A DNA stretch of 10,920 nt from Actinomycetota bacterium (GCA_023379725.1 JAMCPC010000132.1:1-10920), one strand, 5' to 3'; shown: positions 1 through 6,577, counted from the first letter of the stretch. Translations and numbers: made by a program. The notes: generated by a model not told the origin, from the sequence alone.

Positions 1-476
1 CTGCAAATCTGTACCGCCTCTTCAAGCATGTCCAAACGCTCAGCCACAGAAGGGAAGTCGACTCCGTAGCTGGTATGTTCCACATCATGCCACGCCGCCC
101 CTATTCCCAAAATAGCTCTTCCTGAAGATATTACGTCCAACGTAGTTACAATCTTTGCCAAAATGGCAGGATTTCTGTATGTAACCCCGGAAACCAGTGT
201 CCCTATACGGATAGTAGACGTACGTGCAGCCACTCCGCCCAGTAAGGTATATGCCTCTGGCATGGGTTTGGTTGCTGTGTCCACCATTGGGATCTGGCGA
301 TAATGATCCATCACAAAAAACGAATCAAATCCTACCCTCTCTGCAGTCTTTGCTACAGTTACCAAGTCTTCAAACAAATCACCCTGTTCGCTGGTACCGG
401 AATCAGATCCACCAACAGTCTGGTCAGTAAAAGAAAAATTGGGTACCTGAATACCCAATCGAACTAAAGCAGCCAT
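1..476 (-). CDS. LLM-class F420-dependent oxidoreductase, N-terminal part (cut by window edge)
   Basis: Translating the minus strand from the ATG at 474-476 gives 158 uninterrupted residues that run off the window; the C-terminal half is missing. The fold is the luciferase-like (bacterial luciferase/F420 reductase) TIM barrel. Visible family blocks are an early strand (LGIQVPNF, residues 7-14), VMDHYRQIP (55-63), RIGTLVSGVTYRNPAILAK (90-108), DVISSGRAILGIGAAWHDVEH (114-134) and ERLDMLEEAVQIC (146-158). The GIGAAW..xEH block and the TYRNPAxLAK block resemble the Rv1855c-type probable F420-dependent oxidoreductases (from memory). Such enzymes transfer hydride between F420H2 or F420 and an organic substrate in the cytosol; the substrate is unknown here. 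FMN or FMNH2 use cannot be excluded. The ATG itself has only a weak ribosome site; the strong one lies in front of an in-frame mini-ORF nine bases upstream, so translation may be coupled to that peptide. Confidence 0.9.
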   Translation of the reverse strand, partial: MAALVRLGIQVPNFSFTDQTVGGSDSGTSEQGDLFEDLVTVAKTAERVGFDSFFVMDHYRQIPMVDTATKPMPEAYTLLGGVAARTSTIRIGTLVSGVTYRNPAILAKIVTTLDVISSGRAILGIGAAWHDVEHTSYGVDFPSVAERLDMLEEAVQIC

Positions 477-485
477 GGCTACATC

Positions 486-512
486 TTATGTCAGACAGCA
501 GCAATGACGCAT
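486..512 (-). CDS. Putative polycysteine leader peptide (MRHCCCLT)
   Basis: A nine-codon minus-strand ORF (ATG CGT CAT TGC TGC TGT CTG ACA TAA) encodes MRHCCCLT. It begins 8 nt after a near-perfect Shine-Dalgarno (AAAGGAGGGG) and stops nine bases before the oxidoreductase ATG, in the same reading frame. Three consecutive Cys codons in so short an ORF are very unlikely by chance when joined to the best ribosome site of the region. Known precedent: in mycobacteria and other actinobacteria, short polycysteine upstream ORFs act as cysteine-responsive attenuators of downstream genes. By analogy (inference), ribosome stalling when Cys-tRNA is low could raise translation or transcription of the oxidoreductase, tying it to sulfur supply. 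The peptide is probably not functional in itself. Conservation in relatives was not checked. Confidence 0.6.
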   Translation of the reverse strand: MRHCCCLT

Positions 513-518
513 GTCAGT

Positions 519-528
519 CCCCTCCTTT
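519..528 (-). promoter_or_regulatory. Strong Shine-Dalgarno of the leader ORF
   Basis: Read on the minus strand this is AAAGGAGGGG, with AGGAGG at 521-526 and an 8-nt spacer to the ATG at 510-512. It is much stronger than anything directly in front of the oxidoreductase ATG at 476, which argues that ribosomes first load on the mini-ORF. Confidence 0.7.
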
Positions 529-646
529 CCCCACGGACTAAATTGAGAGCTTACACTCACTGAGCAATCACAAGTAGTTGCAGCTATGATTTGTCTTGCA
601 AAAACCATTAGTTTCCGCCAGCCAGATGATGTCACGCTATTTACAG

Positions 647-705
647 GACAGACCAACGACAGACCAATAGTCTTTTATACCAATACTAACGATACAATAC
701 TACCG
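647..705. repeat. Two short tandem direct repeats in the 513-744 gap
   Basis: The gap between the acyl-CoA synthetase and the oxidoreductase leader carries two adjacent tandem repeats. GACAGACCAA occurs at 647-656 and again at 658-667 (11-bp period). ATACCAATACTAACG at 677-691 is followed by ATACAATACTACCG at 692-705 (one indel, one substitution). On the minus strand these lie downstream of the synthetase stop and upstream of the leader ORF. They could be binding sites or simple slippage products. No clear hairpin terminator follows the synthetase: the ATCGGCCGAT palindrome just past its stop has no loop and no T-run. No convincing promoter was identified in the rest of this gap. Confidence 0.6.
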
Positions 706-744
706 GTAACGCAACCAAAATAGCCACTACTGTAGATCGGCCGA

Positions 745-2253
745 TTAAAGTTCTTTTTTGGATACCTTTCCAGAAGGAGTCAATGGTAACGCATCTCGCA
801 CTTCCACTATTCTCGGCACCTTGAAAGGAGCCATCCGTTCAGAACACCATTTAATCAATTCATCTTCACCGAGTTGCATACCTGGCCGCAAAGATATCAC
901 AGCCTTTGGAACCTGACCTCTACGTGGGTCAGTCGCACCTACCACCGCTACCTGCGCTATGGCAGGATGTTGAGCTATCACGTTTTCAATCTCTGAAGGA
1001 TATATATTTTCGCCAGTCATGATAATCATGTCCTTTAAGCGATCTACTATAAACAGATAGCCATCCTCATCCAGGTACCCCACGTCTCCGGTATGCAGCC
1101 AACCATCAGCCGTTAGAACCTCCGCTGTCTCTTTTGGTTTTCCAAGATATCCTTTCATATTCAGGGCTGAGCGAATGAGTATCTCTCCACGCTCTGATGC
1201 TCCGAGCTTCCGCCCAGAAGAATCGACGATCATGATCTCCACCCCAGGCAAAGGCAAGCCAACAGAACCAATTTTTCTGGGCATATCCGGTAATCCACTG
1301 GATGTACCTGCGGTAGACTCTGTAAGCCCATATCCTTCATAAACAGTACAACCAAAGCGTTCCTCGAACTCGGTGATAGTTTCCAGAGGAATAGACTGAC
1401 CACCGGACATAACAAAGCGAAGCGATGCTACGTCGTAATCATCTACCCCGGGAGTATTCAGCAACACCCAAAAAACAGCAGGAACTGCACCCATTATCGT
1501 TGCATGATACTTCTGTATAGCACTGAGCACTCTATGGGGATCAAAGGGATCCTGTAATATAAGCGTCCCCTCTCCAAACAGAGTTGGATGCATCATGGTC
1601 ATGTCTCCAAAACCATGATACAAGGGCATAAAGCAAAGCACCTTGTCGTCATCCTGGCTGGGAAATACTTCATGCAAAGCATCTACGAAAGTAATGATAT
1701 TTCTATGTGTATGCATTACTCCCTTTGGATAGCCTGTAGTTCCTGAAGTATATTTCACCTCGGGTACGTCGTCCCAATCAGCTTCGTACATCTCTGCTTC
1801 AGACGACTCCACAGAAATCAAATCTTGAAAGTAAAGTGCTCCGTCCACTGGCTCTACGGATATAGCCCGATCAAAGCTGTCCAGGGAACTCAGTACCGTA
1901 TAGGCCTCAGCAAAACCCTTGGCATTGGTCACAAGAAGCCTGCACGATGAATCTCTTAATATGTACTCAATCTCAGGCCCCTTTAGCAGAGTATTTACCA
2001 AGACGGCAGTAGCGCCCACCTTTCCACAGGCGTAGTAGCTAATTGGAAACTCAGGCCTATTGTTTAGCATTATCGCTACACGATCACCTGGTTTTATTCC
2101 CGCATGCTTAAGTGCATTGGCCATACGGTTTACGTTTTCTATAAGAGATGCAAAGGTTAGTTCTTCGATCGGCCCATCTGGATTATCCCAAATAATCGCT
2201 GTACGGTCTGGAACATTGGCGGCGGCAGATTCCAGTCGTGATACGTAATTCAT
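745..2253 (-). CDS. AMP-forming acyl-CoA synthetase (class I adenylate-forming family)
   Basis: This 502-residue protein has the full set of adenylate-forming motifs: the P-loop YTSGTTGYPKG (168-178), YEGYGLTES (305-313), GWLHTGD (384-390), the hinge region VDRLKDMIIMTGENIYPSEIE (403-423), and PSGKVSK near the C-terminus with the presumed catalytic Lys496. It therefore activates a carboxylic acid with ATP to an acyl-AMP and then to the CoA thioester. The chain is typical in length for a small soluble acyl-CoA ligase, with no signal peptide or membrane segment. The substrate cannot be assigned. The ATG start at 2251-2253 is preceded on the minus strand by GGGAG about 10 nt upstream. It lies 137 nt downstream of the amidohydrolase and probably shares its transcript. 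In this neighbourhood it likely supplies the acyl-CoA for the dehydrogenase and mutase (inference). Confidence 0.95.
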   Translation of the reverse strand: MNYVSRLESAAANVPDRTAIIWDNPDGPIEELTFASLIENVNRMANALKHAGIKPGDRVAIMLNNRPEFPISYYACGKVGATAVLVNTLLKGPEIEYILRDSSCRLLVTNAKGFAEAYTVLSSLDSFDRAISVEPVDGALYFQDLISVESSEAEMYEADWDDVPEVKYTSGTTGYPKGVMHTHRNIITFVDALHEVFPSQDDDKVLCFMPLYHGFGDMTMMHPTLFGEGTLILQDPFDPHRVLSAIQKYHATIMGAVPAVFWVLLNTPGVDDYDVASLRFVMSGGQSIPLETITEFEERFGCTVYEGYGLTESTAGTSSGLPDMPRKIGSVGLPLPGVEIMIVDSSGRKLGASERGEILIRSALNMKGYLGKPKETAEVLTADGWLHTGDVGYLDEDGYLFIVDRLKDMIIMTGENIYPSEIENVIAQHPAIAQVAVVGATDPRRGQVPKAVISLRPGMQLGEDELIKWCSERMAPFKVPRIVEVRDALPLTPSGKVSKKEL

Positions 2254-2390
2254 CCTCTACCGGCTCCCTGCAAATATGACAAATTGATAGTAGCCGATTT
2301 GATAGTCGTCGATCGTTAGCTGGCTTTCATTCGCATCGACCCCATTTGAATGCAACAGATTGGTGGTACGCCTCTTACGCGGGGTGCTCA

Positions 2391-3245
2391 TCATATCCCC
2401 AATAGCTGTCGGGCGTTGTCCAGAATTACCTTCTGCCTGGTCTCGGGCAAAATCTCCAGGGTATCAAATGATTCAAACCATTTACTGGGGTGAATCATTG
2501 GATAGTCGGTACCAAACAGTGCTCTATTTTGAAGCTCTCTATTAAGCGCCCTCACCAATTCCCTACTAAATCTCTTTGGACTCCATCCTGACAGATCGAT
2601 ATAACAATTTGCTTTATGTGTGGCCACCGCAAGGGTCTCAGATTCCCATGGCCAGCCCGGATGAGCAAGTATAATATCCATTTCAGGAAAGTCGGCGGCA
2701 ACATCGTCTACATAGATTGGACGAGCATAATCCAGTTTTATTCCCATGCCCCCCCTGGTTCCTGCACCAAAACCAGTGGTTCCCATGTGGAAAAGGGCAG
2801 GAACACCCAGATCGGCAATGGTTTCCCATAAAGGATAGAATTGGTGATCGTTGGGACGAAAGGCCTGAGCGCACTGCTGAAACTTAAATCCCTTCAACCC
2901 AAGTTCATTAATTGCCCTCTTTGCCTCTGAAATTGCCATCTTGCCCTTCCAGGGATCTACGCTTGCAAATCCTACAAAAATGTCCGGGTACTTGGCAACA
3001 GCAGAAGCGACATCATCATTGGAATACCTGGGATTGCCGGTGCCTGTTTCTGCATCCCAGGCAAGAAGAACCGCCATTATGCCCTGGGACTCATAGTCTT
3101 GTGCTATTGCCTCCAGTGGCATAGAAATTGGCTCATCTATTTGAATGCCAAAACTTCGAGCAGCTGCCAGTGCCAAGTCCCCTCCCGCCGCGTTCATCTC
3201 TGTAACCGGTGGGTGTACGTGTATGTCAATTGCTTTCACTTCCAA
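2391..3245 (-). CDS. Amidohydrolase-2 (ACMSD-like) metal-dependent hydrolase/decarboxylase
   Basis: This 284-residue protein matches the compact TIM-barrel family that includes 2-amino-3-carboxymuconate semialdehyde decarboxylase and gamma-resorcylate decarboxylase. Expected metal and catalytic positions are present: the HxH pair in DIHVHPP (His9, His11), His153 in FHMG, His195 in LAHPGWPW and Asp247 in FGTDYP. The family performs nonoxidative decarboxylation or C-C/C-O hydrolysis of carboxylated substrates; which one applies here is unknown. The start is TTG at 3243-3245, chosen because an AGGAGG sits 8 nt upstream; a GTG two codons later would leave a 14-nt spacer. It is the first gene of the minus-strand arm and diverges from the dehydrogenase. 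Its 5' leader contains a 26-bp SD-rich tandem repeat. A role in removing a carboxyl group from a pathway intermediate is plausible but inferred. Confidence 0.9.
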   Translation of the reverse strand: MEVKAIDIHVHPPVTEMNAAGGDLALAAARSFGIQIDEPISMPLEAIAQDYESQGIMAVLLAWDAETGTGNPRYSNDDVASAVAKYPDIFVGFASVDPWKGKMAISEAKRAINELGLKGFKFQQCAQAFRPNDHQFYPLWETIADLGVPALFHMGTTGFGAGTRGGMGIKLDYARPIYVDDVAADFPEMDIILAHPGWPWESETLAVATHKANCYIDLSGWSPKRFSRELVRALNRELQNRALFGTDYPMIHPSKWFESFDTLEILPETRQKVILDNARQLLGI

Positions 3246-3255
3246 TGCTTCTACC

Positions 3256-3307
3256 TCCTAACTCCTGGCTGGCCTCCTGGCTCCCAACTCCTGCCTGGCC
3301 TCCTGGC
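3256..3307 (-). repeat. 26-bp tandem repeat rich in SD-like AGGAG in the amidohydrolase leader
   Basis: Two adjacent 26-bp units (3256-3281 and 3282-3307) match at about 24 of 26 positions. Read on the minus strand each unit contains GCCAGGAGGCCAG, then CAGGAGTT and GGGA or AGGA. The true ribosome site AGGAGG lies directly after the second unit, giving a run of about half a dozen SD-like motifs upstream of the TTG start. The array may be a ribosome standby region, a structured leader, or a neutral slippage expansion. Confidence 0.75.
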
Positions 3308-3316
3308 CTACCTCTA

Positions 3317-3331
3317 ATTGTTACTGACAAT
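3317..3331. promoter_or_regulatory. Inverted repeat ATTGT-N5-ACAAT, possible operator
   Basis: ATTGT (3317-3321) and ACAAT (3327-3331) form a perfect 5+5 inverted repeat around TACTG. GTTACTGAC occurs here (3320-3328) and again at 3333-3341, a 13-bp period. TGAC-N6-GTCA follows at 3338-3351. The position between the predicted minus-strand start point and the amidohydrolase would suit a repressor site, but no regulator gene is in the window. Confidence 0.35.
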
Positions 3332-3358
3332 CGTTACTGACTGATATGTCAATTAGTG

Positions 3359-3364
3359 ATTATA
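3359..3364 (-). promoter_or_regulatory. Candidate -10 box (TATAAT) of the minus-strand arm
   Basis: A perfect TATAAT reads on the minus strand, 114 nt upstream of the amidohydrolase TTG. It would place transcription start near 3352 and give a leader of roughly 105 nt that includes the SD-rich repeat. No good -35 hexamer lies 16-18 nt upstream (the best is TATTAA), so an activator may be needed or the match may be fortuitous. Confidence 0.4.
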
Positions 3365-3428
3365 AGCCAGTTTAATCCAATTTAATAGCCCCAAACCAGA
3401 CAAATTTACAAAATATGACAAAAGTCCC

Positions 3429-3458
3429 TTGCAGACTGCAACAAAAAAGTACAGACTG
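3429..3458. promoter_or_regulatory. Palindrome TTGCAG-A-CTGCAA and second CAGACTG, possible operator pair
   Basis: TTGCAGACTGCAA (3429-3441) is a perfect 6+1+6 palindrome. Its core CAGACTG (3432-3438) occurs again at 3452-3458, exactly 20 bp on, about two helical turns. Two same-face copies in the middle of a divergent promoter region are what a dimeric transcription factor site looks like. The regulator is not in the window. Confidence 0.4.
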
Positions 3459-3474
3459 AAAGATGGTTAATTGA

Positions 3475-3578
3475 TTAGGTTGTCAACAAGGCGTTTACAG
3501 AGTATGTGTGCAGGTGGGGGAGGTATGGAAGGCGCGGCTTAGGTTGTCAACAAGGCGTTTACAGAGTATGTGTGCAGG
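3475..3578. repeat. 40-bp perfect direct repeat upstream of the acyl-CoA dehydrogenase
   Basis: The same 40 bases occur at 3475-3514 and 3539-3578, separated by 24 bp. The unit starts TTAGGTTGTCAACAAGGCG and ends GTATGTGTGCAGG. Each copy contains the small palindrome TTGT-CA-ACAA and a TTGTCA hexamer followed 17 nt later by TATGTG, a weak promoter-like arrangement. The second copy ends 15 nt before the dehydrogenase ATG at 3594 and just before its ribosome site. This looks like a recent tandem duplication of a promoter or operator. Confidence 0.8.
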
Positions 3579-3593
3579 ATACAGGGAATGACA

Positions 3594-4751
3594 ATGACAT
3601 TTTTACTGACAGAAGAGCAACTTGAATTCAAAAGGTCGGTTCGCAGGTTCGCTCGCGACAAGGTAGCCCCAAGAGCAGCGAGCATAGACGAACAGAGCGA
3701 TTTTCCCCGAGATCTTTACCAGCTACTCGGCAATCAGGGTCTCCTCGGTCTCACCGTACCGGAAACCTACGGAGGATCAGGCGGTGACCTAATTGCAGCC
3801 TGTCTCGCCGCTGAAGAACTCGGGCGTTCCAGTGGAAGTTTTGCGCCAAGGGTAGGAGTTGCAACCATGATAGCTGAAACGATCATAGAGGGAGGCACTC
3901 CTGAACAGATAGAAAGATGGGTAAAGCCAATAGTAAACGGAGAGTGCATACCCGCCATAGCCCTTACAGAGCCCGAAGCGGGATCGGACGCACTGTCGCT
4001 ACAGACTACTGCAATCAAACGCGATGGGGGATGGAGGATAGACGGTACCAAGCGATTCATCACCAATGCAGATATTGCCGACGTAATCCTCATGCTCTGC
4101 CGCTTGGGAGATGGCGGCGTAGATGGATTTGGGGCATTTCTAATAGAGCAGGGCACTCCCGGAATAGAAGTAACGACCGTCTACCCCAAAATGGCAGGTG
4201 CAGCACTTCATGCCTGCGAAGTAGCTATAGACGGTGCATTTGTATCAAGTGACAGCCTCTTGGGCGAAGGTTCACTGCCAGTAGGTTTCATACATTCTAT
4301 GAGCAAAGGTCGTCTCATCGTATCGGCAGTGGGAGTAGGCATAGCGGCAGAGGCAACCGGAGTTGCCGCCCGGTACGCCACAGAAAGAAAACAGTTTGGG
4401 CGTCCAATAATGAAGTTTCAAGGCATATCCTTCATGCTTGCAGACATGCTTACAAAGGTAGAAGCATCACGGGCGCTTCTCTACGAAGCTGCAGCAATAT
4501 ACGCCAATAACCCAGAGCGAGGAGCAGGCTTTGCCTCAATGGCAAAACTTCTCTCGACAGATACGGCAATGGAGGTGACTACCGATGCCGTCCAGGTGCT
4601 CGGAGGGGCAGGATATACCAAGTCATTTCCGCTGGAGAGGATGATGCGTGAAGCCAAGCTGCTTCAAATCTATGAGGGCACAAACCAAATACAAAGAATG
4701 CTCGTGGCAAGGCATCTTGAGCAATGGAATGAGACCTTGGAGGATGCATGA
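3594..4751 (+). CDS. Acyl-CoA dehydrogenase (FAD-dependent)
   Basis: From the ATG at 3594 this is a 385-residue flavoenzyme of the acyl-CoA dehydrogenase family, which oxidises an acyl-CoA to the 2,3-enoyl-CoA and passes electrons to an electron-transfer flavoprotein. Visible features are the N-terminal helix FLLTEEQLEFKR, the flavin/substrate block ALTEPEAGSD (123-132), TERKQFGRPI (263-272), the VQVLGGAGYT segment (333-342) and LLQIYEGTNQIQR near the end. Glu361 in YEGT is the expected catalytic base of short- and medium-chain members. The start is uncertain: ATG 3594 has AGGGA 6 nt upstream, ATG 3588 also has a candidate site, and a GTG at 3570 lies inside the 40-bp repeat. It heads the plus-strand cluster, with 119 nt to the mutase. 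It probably acts on the same acyl-CoA pool as the mutase (inference); the exact substrate is not readable. Confidence 0.95.
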   Translation: MTFLLTEEQLEFKRSVRRFARDKVAPRAASIDEQSDFPRDLYQLLGNQGLLGLTVPETYGGSGGDLIAACLAAEELGRSSGSFAPRVGVATMIAETIIEGGTPEQIERWVKPIVNGECIPAIALTEPEAGSDALSLQTTAIKRDGGWRIDGTKRFITNADIADVILMLCRLGDGGVDGFGAFLIEQGTPGIEVTTVYPKMAGAALHACEVAIDGAFVSSDSLLGEGSLPVGFIHSMSKGRLIVSAVGVGIAAEATGVAARYATERKQFGRPIMKFQGISFMLADMLTKVEASRALLYEAAAIYANNPERGAGFASMAKLLSTDTAMEVTTDAVQVLGGAGYTKSFPLERMMREAKLLQIYEGTNQIQRMLVARHLEQWNETLEDA

Positions 4752-4870
4752 ATACATTGAATGCATGTAGCCAACAGCATGACACAAAGATACTCCAGAC
4801 AAAGTGAGTAAAAACTATACAAGCAGGCAAGATAGAACTAAATAAGAAAACGAGATGAACGGAGAAGCTC

Positions 4871-6577
4871 ATGACAGACAGCACTGATACAGCCAATACA
4901 CCAGAGGGAGATATCCCCAGCCAAACTTTAGAAGATATAGCCAAAGCCAGACAGGAGTGGCTTACCTCAAGAGATTTTAGCGGGGTCAGGGAGGCATATA
5001 CCCTTCTTGATGATATCCCACTTGACCTCATATACACGCCGGCAGATCTACCGGGTTACAACTACCTCGATAAGCTCGGTTTTCCTGGGGAGTTCCCCTT
5101 TGCAAGAGGAAGTTACCCTGCTATGTACAGGCGCAGGCCATGGCTTATGAACCAGTACTCAGGATTTGGAACAGCTGATGATACCAATGCCCGCTGGAAG
5201 CGGCTCCTCGCCTCAGGACAGTGGAGCGTAAATCTGGCATTCGATCTTCCTTCACATCTCGGTCTGGACTCCGACGATCCAATGGCAGAGGATGAAGTCG
5301 GGCGGTTGGGTTGCGCTATCGATACACTGAGAGATTTTGAGATCCTTTTTGATGGCATAGACCTAGCTACTACGCCTGCCTCTTTCAATACCGTAGGTAT
5401 CGCACCGATTGTAATAGCAATGCTCATAGCTGTAGCTGAAAAACAGGGTATTCAGGCCTCAGACATCATGGGTACTATTACAAACGACATACTCTCGGTC
5501 TACTGTTCCAGAGGGACTTGGATATATCCCCCGGAACACTCTATGCGCCTCGCTACAGACCTAATTGAATACGCATGCAGAAACATGCCAAGATTCAATC
5601 CACTGAATGTCCAGCCTGTCTATATGCGAGAAACGGGGGCATCCACCGCACAGGAGGGAGGCTACGGTCTGGCGTTCTCGCTGGCATACGCAGAAAGTGC
5701 AATGGCGAGAGGTCTCAGCGTCGACGAAGTAGCCCCTCGTCTGACCATATTCTTTGGAGCCTCTTTTCGTGTATTTGAAGAAGCAGCAAAAATTAGAGCT
5801 GCACGCAGGGTGTGGGCCGATACCGTTAAAAGCAGGTATTCACCGAACAAAAAGTCCTCTATGGGACTACGGATTACCGGATCATCTGGTGGAAGCGGTT
5901 TCATTGCCGAAGAGCCTCTTACCAACGTCATAAGAGGTACACTCGGTTGTCTGGCCTTGGTGCTCGGTGGCGTACAGGGTATACTTCTCGCGTCCTATGA
6001 CGAGGCGTATGCCATCCCTACCGAGGAAGCCTCAAAGCTGGGACTGCGCACACAGCAAATTATCTATGAAGAAAGTGGGTGCGCCGATGTAGCCGACCCA
6101 TTGGGTGGCTCTTATTATATGGAGTGGCTCACCGACCAAATGGAGGAGAAAATAAGGCATTATCTAAAAGAGGTCGAGAACGAAGGTGGTGCATTACATG
6201 CCGTATCATCTGGATGGCTAAGATCACGCATGGATCCAAATATAGTGAAGCTTCAGCGCCAGGCCGAAGAGGGGCTGTTAAAAATCGTCGGAAAGAACGC
6301 GTACGTCGAAAACCAACAATCCGAACCCGATATAGAGATATTCAAGGTAGACCCACAGTCGGTATCCAGGCAACTTGAACGACTCAATTCAATAAGAAGA
6401 GAACGAAACGAACGCGACGTAAATGAGGTATTGGCAAAGCTCAGGAAGCAGGCTCAAAACCCAAATACAAACTTGATGCCAATACTCATAGAAGCTGTAA
6501 AGGCTTATGCCACCGTAGGAGAGATCTCAGCGGTATTCAAAGAGGAGTTTGGCGAATGGTCAGAACCAGCGACATAG
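4871..6577 (+). CDS. B12-dependent acyl-CoA mutase large subunit, divergent methylmalonyl-CoA mutase family
   Basis: This 568-residue protein is the catalytic TIM-barrel part of the methylmalonyl-CoA mutase family, without the C-terminal B12 domain, which is encoded next. Family signatures include YPAMYRRRPWLMNQYSGFGT (82-101), AFDLPSHLGLDSDDP (123-137), NDILSVYCSRGTWIYPP (205-221) and VAPRLTIFF (287-295). The alignment to Propionibacterium MutB is offset by a constant 7 residues. Tyr96 matches active-site Tyr89, Arg214 matches Arg207 (contacts the substrate carboxylate), and Arg290 matches Arg283. Tyr251 stands where catalytic His244 is expected, Thr204 where Gln197 is, and Asn94 where Arg87 is. 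These changes argue for a mutase with an uncommon substrate rather than a standard methylmalonyl-CoA mutase. The retained Arg and Tyr differ from the Gln of isobutyryl-CoA mutases and the Ile of 2-hydroxyisobutyryl-CoA mutases. The ATG at 4871 has GGAG 6 nt upstream. Confidence 0.9.
   Translation: MTDSTDTANTPEGDIPSQTLEDIAKARQEWLTSRDFSGVREAYTLLDDIPLDLIYTPADLPGYNYLDKLGFPGEFPFARGSYPAMYRRRPWLMNQYSGFGTADDTNARWKRLLASGQWSVNLAFDLPSHLGLDSDDPMAEDEVGRLGCAIDTLRDFEILFDGIDLATTPASFNTVGIAPIVIAMLIAVAEKQGIQASDIMGTITNDILSVYCSRGTWIYPPEHSMRLATDLIEYACRNMPRFNPLNVQPVYMRETGASTAQEGGYGLAFSLAYAESAMARGLSVDEVAPRLTIFFGASFRVFEEAAKIRAARRVWADTVKSRYSPNKKSSMGLRITGSSGGSGFIAEEPLTNVIRGTLGCLALVLGGVQGILLASYDEAYAIPTEEASKLGLRTQQIIYEESGCADVADPLGGSYYMEWLTDQMEEKIRHYLKEVENEGGALHAVSSGWLRSRMDPNIVKLQRQAEEGLLKIVGKNAYVENQQSEPDIEIFKVDPQSVSRQLERLNSIRRERNERDVNEVLAKLRKQAQNPNTNLMPILIEAVKAYATVGEISAVFKEEFGEWSEPAT

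Noticed and set aside
736..748. The ATCGGCCGAT palindrome just past the CoA ligase stop as a terminator.
   Set aside because: It is a loop-less palindrome with no following T-run on the minus strand, so it does not look like an intrinsic terminator.
3525..3542. Five-codon ORF MEGAA between the two 40-bp repeats, after GGGGGAGG.
   Set aside because: The SD-like run ends one base before the ATG, too close for normal initiation, and the peptide has no regulatory codon run. It is noted only as part of the repeat finding.
3570..3593. GTG at 3570 as the dehydrogenase start.
   Set aside because: It lies inside the 40-bp direct repeat and adds eight residues not typical of the family; ATG 3594 has a well-spaced AGGGA.
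4748..4807. A 19-codon ORF whose ATG overlaps the dehydrogenase stop (ATGA), in the 119-nt gap before the mutase.
   Set aside because: It has no ribosome site, no recognisable peptide features and no family match I can name. The overlap alone is weak evidence.
4752..4870. ATGCAT repeats in the gap between dehydrogenase and mutase as a hairpin.
   Set aside because: The arms are only 5-6 bases of a self-palindromic word with a long AT loop; no stable structure or T-run follows.
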